From Ruminococcus sp. CAG:488 (GTDB lineage Bacteria; Bacillota; Clostridia; Oscillospirales; Acutalibacteraceae): 20,694 nt of DNA. The position numbers and the translations under genes are program-made. Shown here piece by piece: positions 7,731 through 14,323 of the stretch (the stretch's first letter is position 1; the number at the start of each line of letters is the position of its first letter). The stretch spans positions 115,516 to 136,209 of the forward strand of contig HF999643.1 in NCBI GenBank assembly GCA_000434055.1. Reading direction: 5' to 3'. Under the pieces are notes generated by a model. It ran no database searches, was not told where the DNA came from, and saw nothing but the letters and a program-made list of their open reading frames with translations.

Positions 7731-8666
7731 TTATTTAATAACACTGTCGCAGAAGCCGATAACATCATCAAAGACGTGTTCTCTGTCAAGCTCATTAAGA
7801 ATCTCGTGTCTGTCATCTTTATAAAGCTTGCATTGAACGTTGCTATGACCTGTTGCTTTAAGCTTTTCAAAGACTTCGTTAACTCCCTTTGAATAAGCGC
7901 CGACCGGATCCTCTTCGCCCGCAATAAGAAGAATGCTGAGGTCCTTCGGAACTTTTCTGTACCAGCCGTCGGTAGAAACGGAGTCAAGAAGTTCAAACAT
8001 ATTCTTGTAGCCCGATGCCGTGAACAGGAAACCGCAATCGTCATTGTTAATATACCAGTCAACGTTTTCCGTGTTCCTTGAGAGCCAGTCAAAAGCGGTC
8101 CTGCCCTCTGTGCGCTTGTTATATGTACCGAAAGCAATTTTATCAATCAGCTTACTCGGGTGCTTTTCACCTTTGACCTTTGAAATGAGTGAAGCGAGAA
8201 GAATTCCTGCGCCTGCACCCGGGTTTTTTCCGCTTGTGCCGCAGATCACGGCTGCTGCAATATCGTCGGCATATTTTGTAATATAGCTTCTTGTGACGAA
8301 CGAGCCCATACTGTGGCCGAAGATAATTACAGGCTTTTTGAACTCGTCTTTAGCAATAAGAGTGAGCTGATGAGCGTCATCAACAAAGCCCTTGCCGAAA
8401 GCGTTTTTCTCGCCGCCGAAATAGCCTTTAGTTCCGTTCGGTGCGACTGATTTTCCGTGACCGATATGATCGTTCATAATGAAAGCGAAGCCGGCATTGC
8501 AAAGAGCAGTTGCAAATTCCTCATATCTTTCACCGAATTCAGCCATGCCGTGAACGCCCTGAACAACAGCCTTAATTCTGCCGTCGGCAGGTGCCCAGCT
8601 TCTTGCGAAAATGTCGGCCTCACCTGTGACCGAAGGATAGGAATATTCTTTTCTGACGATTTCCAT
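7731..8666 (-). CDS. Alpha/beta hydrolase, lysophospholipase/monoacylglycerol lipase-like (serine aminopeptidase S33 type)
   Basis: A 311-residue cytoplasmic-looking hydrolase without a signal peptide. The oxyanion HG motif is at residues 39-40, DHIGHG at 66-71, and the nucleophile elbow GHSMG places the catalytic Ser at 119. The other triad residues are probably Asp253 (GEEDPVG) and His287 (DDRHE). This pattern fits the Hydrolase_4/PldB group, which cleaves monoacylglycerols or lysophospholipids; the true substrate is not known. AGGAGGG precedes the ATG. It is the middle gene of an operon, 28 bases after the metallophosphoesterase start-side neighbour and 12 bases before the propeller-like gene. 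A lipid or phosphodiester scavenging pathway with the neighbours is plausible but inferred. Confidence 0.85.
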   Translation of the reverse strand: MEIVRKEYSYPSVTGEADIFARSWAPADGRIKAVVQGVHGMAEFGERYEEFATALCNAGFAFIMNDHIGHGKSVAPNGTKGYFGGEKNAFGKGFVDDAHQLTLIAKDEFKKPVIIFGHSMGSFVTRSYITKYADDIAAAVICGTSGKNPGAGAGILLASLISKVKGEKHPSKLIDKIAFGTYNKRTEGRTAFDWLSRNTENVDWYINNDDCGFLFTASGYKNMFELLDSVSTDGWYRKVPKDLSILLIAGEEDPVGAYSKGVNEVFEKLKATGHSNVQCKLYKDDRHEILNELDREHVFDDVIGFCDSVIK

Positions 8667-8694
8667 AAAAACGCCCTCCTGATAAATATTTATA

Positions 8695-9681
8695 TTATTC
8701 TACCGGGATATCAATGTCATATTCGGGCATATAAAGTCCCTTAGCAAAGTTTCTCGCCCTGAAGAGAACGTGACTGTCATAAACCTCCATTACGAAGCCT
8801 ATGCCGTTATCGTTGCACTCGCCGTCCTTGTTATCAATAGTAAGCGACGGGAGATTGATCGAATGGAAGTTGCCGATCTTCTCGTAAGTGTACTGTCCGA
8901 TACCTGTATGAAGGTGACCTGTAATAAGGAAAACATTATCATACTTGTTAAGGAAATACTTAAGCGAATCCGACTGAGCACCAACCGAGCCTGCCGAATC
9001 AATCGGACTGTTCCATGTGTCCGGAAGACCGTGTGTCTGCTTGAGCGGCTGATGGATCATAACAAAGATGGGCTTGCCGGTCTTTGAAGCCTCTGTCAAC
9101 TGAGCGTCAAGCCAGCAAAGCTGTGCCTCGCTGATATAGGACTCCTCAAACTCTGTTCTGTCTGTTCCGAGAACAATGAATCTGTAGCCGTTTATCTCAT
9201 ATGAATAATGAAGCGAATCAATGGTGAAGTCACTGCCCACGGACTTGTTAAGCTCATTGGTAAAGCCTGTAAAGGTTCTGACCGTCTTCTTGTAGCTTGC
9301 CTTGAGTCTGACGTCGTGATTGCCGACTGCATTAAGGAAGCAGTTTGTTCTTGCGCCTGCAAGCTTCTCGGAAATATACTGATATTCGCAGAGAAGGCCG
9401 TTTTCCGCTATATCGCCGGCGTTAACAATTGCGTCAACCTTGCCGTCGATATTGTATGTAACGTCCTCGCAAGCGGCGTCAAAATACCTTGTTCTTTCAA
9501 CAAGATAGTTTGAGAACTGCGGATCGGCCCACATAACAGCCGTGAGGTTAGCGCCTGTCTTTTCGTTTGTAAGGATCGGATCCTCATTTGACGGACCGAC
9601 ATACGGAGTCAAAGTATATGAGATGGCAATAACAAGAACCATCAGCTTATAAGCAATGCGTGAAAATAATGTTGTTTTCAA
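8695..9681 (-). CDS. Exported calcineurin-like metallophosphoesterase
   Basis: About 328 residues, with an N-terminal hydrophobic segment that acts as signal peptide or anchor. Metal-binding motifs in order are WADPQ, NAGDIAENG, AVGNHD, MIHQP and ITGHLHTG, the complete set of the calcineurin-like phosphoesterase fold. Substrate unknown. The start is unusual. No ATG is available, and AGGAAGG lies eight bases before a TTG at 9681 but directly against a GTG at 9690. I prefer the TTG on spacing; GTG would add three residues. It is the first gene of an operon with the alpha/beta hydrolase and propeller-like protein and has a strong promoter. It differs in architecture from the phosphatase at 5254-6720, with no fibronectin-like domain. 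Confidence 0.88.
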   Translation of the reverse strand: MKTTLFSRIAYKLMVLVIAISYTLTPYVGPSNEDPILTNEKTGANLTAVMWADPQFSNYLVERTRYFDAACEDVTYNIDGKVDAIVNAGDIAENGLLCEYQYISEKLAGARTNCFLNAVGNHDVRLKASYKKTVRTFTGFTNELNKSVGSDFTIDSLHYSYEINGYRFIVLGTDRTEFEESYISEAQLCWLDAQLTEASKTGKPIFVMIHQPLKQTHGLPDTWNSPIDSAGSVGAQSDSLKYFLNKYDNVFLITGHLHTGIGQYTYEKIGNFHSINLPSLTIDNKDGECNDNGIGFVMEVYDSHVLFRARNFAKGLYMPEYDIDIPVE

Positions 9682-9715
9682 AAGATACACCTTCCTATGG
9701 ATTTAATTTCATTTA

Positions 9716-9744
9716 ATTTTAACACGAAAGAAATAAATTGTCAA
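9716..9744 (-). promoter_or_regulatory. Sigma-A promoter of the metallophosphoesterase operon
   Basis: Minus strand perfect -35 TTGACA (9739-9744), 17-base spacer and -10 TAAAAT (9716-9721), about 35 bases upstream of the preferred TTG start. The -35 lies inside one arm of the inverted repeat at 9738-9775. Confidence 0.85.
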
Positions 9745-9775
9745 TTTTATTTGTGCAGTTTAATTAAATTGACAA
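9738..9775. repeat. Ten-base inverted repeat overlapping the -35 element
   Basis: TTGTCAATTT (9738-9747) is repeated in inverted form as AAATTGACAA (9766-9775), an 18-base gap between perfect arms. The left arm contains the -35 of the metallophosphoesterase operon. It may be an operator, or a chance match in AT-rich DNA. Confidence 0.5.
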
Positions 9776-9808
9776 AAGAAAAACCGCAGATGAAAATTCA
9801 ACTGCGGT
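9771..9808 (-). terminator. Intrinsic terminator after secB
   Basis: Stem ACCGCAG (9783-9789) with CTGCGGT (9802-9808), and an inner TGAA/TTCA pairing. On the minus strand a run TTTTTCTTTTG follows. It ends eight bases after the secB stop. Confidence 0.8.
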
Positions 9809-9816
9809 GAATTTGT

Positions 9817-10215
9817 TCAGTTCTGCTTGTTCGGATTATCAAAACGGTAAATCTCTCTGTTTTCGATATCCATATCGGGTATCATAATCGGCTGAATGCC
9901 TGCATTGGCGGTTATCGTCGTGATAAAAGCTCTTGCGTACGGGAAAAGCTCCTTATAGGTCTGAATATGAATAATCTCTCTCGCAAGGCCATCGGGATAA
10001 GAGAAAATTCCTGCAAGAACAAGCTTAACGGAGAAGATGTCGGGATTTTCCTTGTCAGTGATCGTGACCGTGAATTTGCCTTCGCAGATATTGTTGTTTG
10101 TATATCTGACGTTATAGGCATAGCTGTTCTTCAGCTCAATTTTTGTGTTGCCCTTAATTTTATTAACAAACTGAATTTCATCAATTTTATAAGCATTAAG
10201 CTTAAGGTCTTTCAT
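9817..10215 (-). CDS. secB: SecB-like export chaperone
   Basis: A 132-residue soluble protein. The C-terminal LFPYARAFITTITANAGIQ (residues 90 onward) matches the signature LFPYAR-(x)-IT region of SecB, and the N-terminal half has the expected four-strand beta pattern. SecB holds unfolded preproteins for SecA-driven export. The family is classic in Proteobacteria, while SecB-like proteins in Firmicutes are scattered and poorly studied; some relatives act as toxin-antitoxin chaperones. No toxin-antitoxin pair is adjacent here. The ATG at 10215 has GGGGGA upstream. It lies downstream of the spoVA genes on the same strand but probably has its own promoter and a terminator behind it. Confidence 0.8.
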   Translation of the reverse strand: MKDLKLNAYKIDEIQFVNKIKGNTKIELKNSYAYNVRYTNNNICEGKFTVTITDKENPDIFSVKLVLAGIFSYPDGLAREIIHIQTYKELFPYARAFITTITANAGIQPIMIPDMDIENREIYRFDNPNKQN

Positions 10216-10240
10216 TGCAATGTCCCCCTTTGTTTTATAT

Positions 10241-10269
10241 ATATTATCATAAAAAGGAACAATTTACAA
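10241..10269 (-). promoter_or_regulatory. Probable promoter of secB
   Basis: Minus strand TTGTAA (10264-10269), 17-base spacer, TAATAT (10241-10246), between the small spoVA-linked gene and secB. Moderate match. Confidence 0.5.
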
Positions 10270-10272
10270 GTG

Positions 10273-10431
10273 TTATTTTTTCAAAGCGGACACAATGTAT
10301 ATGCCTGAAAGAACAGTGTTGACGGCAACGGCGGTCAGCAAAACGCATTTTGCCGCCTTTAGCACGGTCAAAAGCATGCAATCATAGCGTGCCATTTTCA
10401 TAAAGAGCTTAGCGTACTGTTGATTTTTCAT
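10273..10431 (-). CDS. Small membrane protein (52 aa) following spoVAD
   Basis: A 52-residue open frame starting MKNQQYAKLFMKMARY and ending SALKK. The N-terminus is basic. Residues about 19-49 are one long hydrophobic stretch that would cross the membrane once, with a short basic tail. The ribosome binding site GGGAGG is made from the last codons of spoVAD and lies nine bases before the ATG, which is six bases after the spoVAD stop. That spacing argues strongly for translation coupled to spoVAD. I do not recognise the family. In many spore-formers spoVAE (roughly 110-120 residues, several membrane segments) occupies this position; this protein is too short to be an intact copy. Confidence 0.7.
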   Translation of the reverse strand: MKNQQYAKLFMKMARYDCMLLTVLKAAKCVLLTAVAVNTVLSGIYIVSALKK

Positions 10432-10437
10432 ACATTC

Positions 10438-11448
10438 TTACCTCCCGTCCGTCAGCAGAATTCCGTGAGCTATTCCGGGAATACTCTCCCCTTGGAACGG
10501 TGAAACGGCTGACAGAAGCGCTCCGGTCGCCACGACAAACACCCTATGAAGCTTTCCTTCGCTCAATTCTTTTAAGATTTTGGAACACAATATACTGCCG
10601 CAGCATCCGCAGCCGCTTCCGCCCGCATGAACGTCCTGCTTGTCGGGATAATACATCATAAGTCCGGTATCGTTATGCACTTTTCTTATATTGATATTGT
10701 ATTCCTTTTCAAGCAAATCATAAAGAAGCTTTGAACCGACCTTTCCGAGGTCACCGGTCAATATAAGGTCGTAATGCTCGGGCGCAGTCTGCGTTTCGGT
10801 CAGGAAGGCTGCAATCGTATCTGCTGCCGCAGGCGCCATTGCCGCACCCATGTTGCTTGCGTCTTTAACGCCTTTGTCCACCATCTTGCCGAGAATCGCT
10901 TTTTCAATTTTCGGGCTGTTCTTTTCATTCATTGACGATATCATTGCCGCTCCTGCTCCCGTAACCGTCCATTGAGCCGTCGGAGGCCGTTGACCGCCGT
11001 ATTCGAGAGGAAATCTAAACTGCTTTTCGGCAGAACAAAAATGCGATGATGTCGAAGAAATCGCCGTATCCATTTTGCCCGAATCAACATAGACGGCGGC
11101 GTTTATCATTGCAAGAACAGAGGTTGAGCAAGCGCCGTAAACGCCGAAATACGGGATCCCGAATTCACGGATACCGAATGCAGAACCGGTACATTGATTT
11201 ATCAAATCACCGGCAAAAATTCCGTCAATTTCTTCGCTTTTTTTGCCGGATTTGTCAAGAACAAGACCGACGGCGATTTTTTGAATATGACTTTCGGCTT
11301 TTTCCCATGTATCAAGACCGCATCTTGCATCTTCGAGAATCATATCAAAGAATTTCCCCAGGGGTCCCTCCCCTTCTTTTTTGCCGACAACAGAGGCATA
11401 TGAAATAACATTCGGTTTATTTTCAAAATCAATAATTCTGCCGCTCAT
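10438..11448 (-). CDS. spoVAD: Stage V sporulation protein AD
   Basis: A 336-residue thiolase-fold protein of the SpoVA complex, which moves calcium dipicolinate into the developing spore and out again at germination. SpoVAD is the dipicolinate-binding subunit at the spore inner membrane. Diagnostic stretches are VYGACSTS (Cys107 at the thiolase position), HFCSAEKQFRFPLEYGGQRPP, TGDLGKVG, HNDTGLMMY and HAGGSGCGCCGS. The length is normal for the family. Its ATG overlaps the spoVAC stop in an ATGA (4 bases), so the two are translationally coupled. Its last codons contain the ribosome binding site of the following 52-residue gene. Confidence 0.95.
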   Translation of the reverse strand: MSGRIIDFENKPNVISYASVVGKKEGEGPLGKFFDMILEDARCGLDTWEKAESHIQKIAVGLVLDKSGKKSEEIDGIFAGDLINQCTGSAFGIREFGIPYFGVYGACSTSVLAMINAAVYVDSGKMDTAISSTSSHFCSAEKQFRFPLEYGGQRPPTAQWTVTGAGAAMISSMNEKNSPKIEKAILGKMVDKGVKDASNMGAAMAPAAADTIAAFLTETQTAPEHYDLILTGDLGKVGSKLLYDLLEKEYNINIRKVHNDTGLMMYYPDKQDVHAGGSGCGCCGSILCSKILKELSEGKLHRVFVVATGALLSAVSPFQGESIPGIAHGILLTDGR

Positions 11449-11897
11449 TTATTTATCACCTTTTCAACTATAAAATAAATCAAACCGTAAAGTGAAGCGG
11501 CTGTAGTTCCGTAAAGAATAACAGGTCCTGCGACCTTGAATATACTTGCGCCCGTACCCATTATAAATCCCTCGCTTTTGAACTCCATAGCGGGAGAAAC
11601 GACGGAATTTGCAAAGCCGGTGATAGGAACAATCGTACCTGCTCCGGCATGCTTTGCTATTTTGTCAAAAACACCTATTCCGGTCAAAATTGCCGTGATA
11701 ATAATCAATGCTATTGAAACCAGAGAACGGCTCTCATCAAGGCTCATTCCGCTTTTTCTGAAAATGTAAAACAAAAGCTGACCGAAGCAGCAAATTGCAC
11801 CGCCGATTAAAAATGCTTTTATACAATCCAAGACTATGGGAGAATTCGGTGAAGCCTTTTTTACCATTTCATCATATTGTTTATTCGATATTCTCAT
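11445..11897 (-). CDS. spoVAC: Stage V sporulation protein AC
   Basis: A 150-residue multi-span membrane protein of the SpoVA dipicolinate channel; in Bacillus subtilis SpoVAC behaves as a mechanosensitive channel in germination. Hydrophobic segments lie near residues 27-47, 59-80 and 120-145. Family motifs include FLIGGAICCFGQ, GIGVFDKIAKHAGAG and PITGFANSV. The ATG at 11897 is chosen because GGAGC lies eight bases upstream and the resulting length is that of the family; an in-frame ATG at 11939 has no such site. It heads the spoVAC-spoVAD-small protein operon. No other spoVA genes are in the window. Confidence 0.93.
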   Translation of the reverse strand: MRISNKQYDEMVKKASPNSPIVLDCIKAFLIGGAICCFGQLLFYIFRKSGMSLDESRSLVSIALIIITAILTGIGVFDKIAKHAGAGTIVPITGFANSVVSPAMEFKSEGFIMGTGASIFKVAGPVILYGTTAASLYGLIYFIVEKVINK

Positions 11898-11927
11898 TAT
11901 CAACGCTCCAAAAATAATGTCCGATAA

Positions 11928-11956
11928 TAATATTTGCAAATAAGCGGAAAAAATAC
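11928..11956 (-). promoter_or_regulatory. Possible forespore sigma-G/F type promoter of the spoVA operon
   Basis: Minus strand GTATT (11952-11956), 17-base spacer, AATATTA (11928-11934), compared with the sigma-G/F pattern GHATR and CATNHTA. One mismatch in each element. No good sigma-A promoter is seen here, and spoVA is a sigma-G operon in Bacillus. Confidence 0.45.
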
Positions 11957-11986
11957 AAAAAAATAAGGACGACCGAAGCCGTCCTT
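11957..11986 (-). terminator. Intrinsic terminator after the dockerin gene
   Basis: Stem AAGGACGGC with GTCGTCCTT closed by a TTCG tetraloop (11965-11986 read on the minus strand), followed by ATTTTTTTG. It separates the dockerin gene from the spoVA operon. Confidence 0.92.
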
Positions 11987-12005
11987 TAAATTTATTTTGC
12001 CTTAA

Positions 12006-12689
12006 TCAAGCGCCGACTGCCTTGTAGAGAATTTGCAAAGCGTCATAGCTGTTAACCTTTCCGTTAGAGTCCATATCTCCTCTGTTGAAGGCGTCCTTTG
12101 AAAGAGTTGTGATTCCCACAACGTGCTGAAGAACAAGAAGCGCATCTGCCGAATTTATCTTTTCATCGTAGTTAACGTCACCCTTGATTGGCTTGGTAAC
12201 AATATTGATTGTGTAGGTGTCTCTTGCCTTCATATTGCTCTTGAAGTATACCTCAATAACATTGCTTCCGAGAGCATATTCTTTTTTGGGTGAAGCATAG
12301 ATATTCTGAGTTACCTGAACGCCCGAAACCGTTTCTTTGAAGGCCTCAGTTCTTGTTGAACCGTCGGAATACGTTACCTTTACAACAAGACCTCTCATGT
12401 CGATCATTCCTCTGTCGGCATAACGGGTATAATATCCGCCGTGATATTTGAAGGTAATCAGACCCTCCAGCGGAACAAAGGTTCCGAGTCCGCCGCCCTC
12501 GGGCATATCATAGTATCCGTAGTCCCAGTCTGTTCCCTGAACAAATTCAGTCTTGTTGGGGTATGTCAAAATTTTAACTGCCGTAATTTTCGGAGATGTT
12601 GCTGCGGAGACGATCGGGATAAGTCCCGTACATGTAAGTGCTACAATTATTGCCATAATACAGGCAAATAAACGATAAAGCTTTTTCAT
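12006..12689 (-). CDS. Secreted Ig-like domain protein with C-terminal type I dockerin
   Basis: A 227-residue exported protein. A signal peptide (about 1-29, ending VSAA) is followed by a bacterial Ig-like module (about 34-165, with MRGLVVKVTYSDGSTRTEAF). A dockerin spans about 170-227 with two calcium loops: Asp171, Asn173, Asp175, Asn179, Asp182, and Asp205, Asp207, Asn209, Asn213, Asp216. Dockerins plug proteins into scaffoldin cohesins, as in cellulosomes or amylosomes of ruminococci. No catalytic domain is present, so it may be a binding, structural or adhesin component. Residues at the usual cohesin-contact positions 10/11 differ between repeats (Ser-Ala and Ser-Tyr). GGGAGG lies nine bases before the ATG. 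It has its own promoter and terminator, hence monocistronic. Confidence 0.9.
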   Translation of the reverse strand: MKKLYRLFACIMAIIVALTCTGLIPIVSAATSPKITAVKILTYPNKTEFVQGTDWDYGYYDMPEGGGLGTFVPLEGLITFKYHGGYYTRYADRGMIDMRGLVVKVTYSDGSTRTEAFKETVSGVQVTQNIYASPKKEYALGSNVIEVYFKSNMKARDTYTINIVTKPIKGDVNYDEKINSADALLVLQHVVGITTLSKDAFNRGDMDSNGKVNSYDALQILYKAVGA

Positions 12690-12719
12690 AAATTATTACC
12701 TCCCTTTATATTCTATTTA

Positions 12720-12748
12720 ATTATAAACGTAAAATATGAATTTGTCAA
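12720..12748 (-). promoter_or_regulatory. Consensus sigma-A promoter of the dockerin gene
   Basis: Minus strand perfect TTGACA (12743-12748) and perfect TATAAT (12720-12725) with a 17-base spacer, starting three bases after the stop of the radical SAM gene. It predicts strong, possibly constitutive expression. Confidence 0.88.
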
Positions 12749-12751
12749 TAA

Positions 12752-13624
12752 TTATACACCTTGCAAATCAAAATCAGGTATAAATTCTTCCGAAGAGGAA
12801 TCAAGCTCTTGAATATAAACATTCTCAAAGCCGAGCATTTCAGCCTTTGAAAGAACCGTTTCGTATTCTCTGTGATTGATTTTTCTGTTAATTGTAGGAT
12901 ATTCGGATGCCCTTGCGCATGGCATATACTGTCCCATAAGGCTGATTATAGTATTGCTTGAAAGATTGCCGTTGATCCATTCGAGCGCTTTTATACCTTG
13001 ACTTATATTTCCGGGTAAAACAAGATGACGGATTATCAATCCTTTTTTTAAAATCCCGTCTTCAAAAATATCCTCGGGCTGTTGACGGCGCATTTCAAGC
13101 ACGGCTTTTGAAGCGACTTCAAAATAGTTTTCAGCTCGGCTGTATTTTTTTGAAACAGTCGGGCTTACATATTTTATATCCGTCAGAAAAACATCAACGA
13201 GGCCTTCGAGCTTTTTTAGAGAATCAACACTGTCATATCCGCCTGTGTTGTAAACAACAGGAATTGAAGGCTTGTATTTTGAGAGTGTAACGGAAAGCTG
13301 TTCGGCATAGTGCGTGGGGCTTACAAGATTTATATTATTTGCTCCCTGCGCTTCAAGCTCTTTAAAAATCTCAATGAGCCTTTTCTCGGAAATTTCTTTT
13401 CCGAAGCAGCCCTCACTGATGCTGCTGTTCTGGCAATAGACACATTTCAGCGGACACCCTGAGAAAAAAACAGTTCCGCTTCCTTTTTTGCCGCTTATGC
13501 AGGGCTCCTCCCAATAATGCAATGCCGCTCTTGCGACCTTGTAGCTTTGCCCTACGCCGCAGATTCCGACAGCTTCGCTTCTGTCAACAGAGCATTTTCG
13601 CGGACACTGATTGCAAATATACAT
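12752..13624 (-). CDS. PflX-like radical SAM protein (COG1313)
   Basis: A 290-residue radical SAM protein of the PflX group, homologous to pyruvate formate-lyase activases but of unproven function. The radical SAM cluster motif is CPLKCVYC (Cys57, Cys61, Cys64), preceded by EEPCISG and FFSG. An N-terminal cysteine set (Cys4, Cys7, Cys11, Cys22), typical of this group, may bind a second metal cluster. The ATG at 13624 is chosen because GAGG lies eight bases upstream; a GTG at 13633 overlaps that site. No glycyl-radical enzyme lies next to it, so its substrate is unknown. Activity on NrdD is unlikely because a dedicated activase is present in the window. Confidence 0.85.
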   Translation of the reverse strand: MYICNQCPRKCSVDRSEAVGICGVGQSYKVARAALHYWEEPCISGKKGSGTVFFSGCPLKCVYCQNSSISEGCFGKEISEKRLIEIFKELEAQGANNINLVSPTHYAEQLSVTLSKYKPSIPVVYNTGGYDSVDSLKKLEGLVDVFLTDIKYVSPTVSKKYSRAENYFEVASKAVLEMRRQQPEDIFEDGILKKGLIIRHLVLPGNISQGIKALEWINGNLSSNTIISLMGQYMPCARASEYPTINRKINHREYETVLSKAEMLGFENVYIQELDSSSEEFIPDFDLQGV

Positions 13625-13651
13625 TAAAAACACCTCGTTTTGATTACAAAT

Positions 13652-13679
13652 ATTATATCATAAAATTTTTTCTTGTCTA
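13652..13679 (-). promoter_or_regulatory. Promoter of the PflX-like gene
   Basis: Minus strand TAGACA (13674-13679), 16-base spacer, perfect TATAAT (13652-13657). Its -35 lies on top of the -35 of the divergent promoter, so the two may compete for polymerase. Confidence 0.6.
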
Positions 13680-13701
13680 TAGTTGGCAGTTGTGATATAA
13701 T
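13673..13701 (+). promoter_or_regulatory. Promoter of the cyclophilin-alr-ybaK operon
   Basis: TTGTCT (13673-13678), 17-base spacer, perfect TATAAT (13696-13701), 34 bases before the cyclophilin ATG. The -35 is shared with the divergent promoter. Confidence 0.7.
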
Positions 13702-13735
13702 ATTTCGGTAATATATATATGAGAGGTTATTTTTT

Positions 13736-14311
13736 ATGAAAAAAGCAATTTCTTTATTTATGACGGTTATATTTGTTCTTTTATGCTTTTCCTCTTGCGG
13801 AACGAAGGGCTTAAAAGGCACTCACCATGTTGAAATGGTTATTAAGAATTACGGAACGGTAAAAATCGAGCTTGACGGAGATAAAGCTCCTGTTACGGTC
13901 GAGAATTTCGTAAATCTTTGCAATAACGGCTTTTATAACGGGCTTACCTTCCATCGCTATGTTAAAGATTTTGTACTTCAGGGCGGCGACCCCGAGGGCA
14001 CTGGTCTCGGCGGCTGTGAAAGCAGCATTATCGGAGAATTTTCGGCAAACGGACACAAAAACACGATCAAACACAAGCGCGGAGTAATATCAATGGCGAG
14101 AAACCAATTTGATTACAATTCCGCTTCGTCACAGTTTTTTATTTGTCTCAAAAATTCGTGCTCCGAGGATCTTGACGGCCAGTATGCGGCATTCGGTCGA
14201 ATCACGGAGGGTATGGATATTATTGATAAAATATGTGAGAATATCCCTGAGTCCGATTGTATTCCTGCCGATCGGCAGCCCGTTATTGAATCAATGAAGG
14301 TTATTGACTAA
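13736..14311 (+). CDS. Cyclophilin-type peptidyl-prolyl isomerase, putative lipoprotein
   Basis: A 191-residue exported cyclophilin that would catalyse cis-trans isomerisation of proline bonds in proteins folding outside the membrane. A signal sequence ends in CFSSCG, a lipobox-like site with Cys21 as likely lipidated residue (Phe at -3 is not ideal). The cyclophilin domain runs from about residue 30 to the end. It contains APVTVENFVNLC, the catalytic GLTFHRYVKDFVLQGGD region, RGVISMAR, SASSQFFI and AFGRITEGMDI. GAGAGG precedes the ATG. It is the first gene of an operon with alr (12-base gap) and the YbaK-type gene. Confidence 0.92.
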   Translation: MKKAISLFMTVIFVLLCFSSCGTKGLKGTHHVEMVIKNYGTVKIELDGDKAPVTVENFVNLCNNGFYNGLTFHRYVKDFVLQGGDPEGTGLGGCESSIIGEFSANGHKNTIKHKRGVISMARNQFDYNSASSQFFICLKNSCSEDLDGQYAAFGRITEGMDIIDKICENIPESDCIPADRQPVIESMKVID

Positions 14312-14323
14312 GAGGTGTAAATT

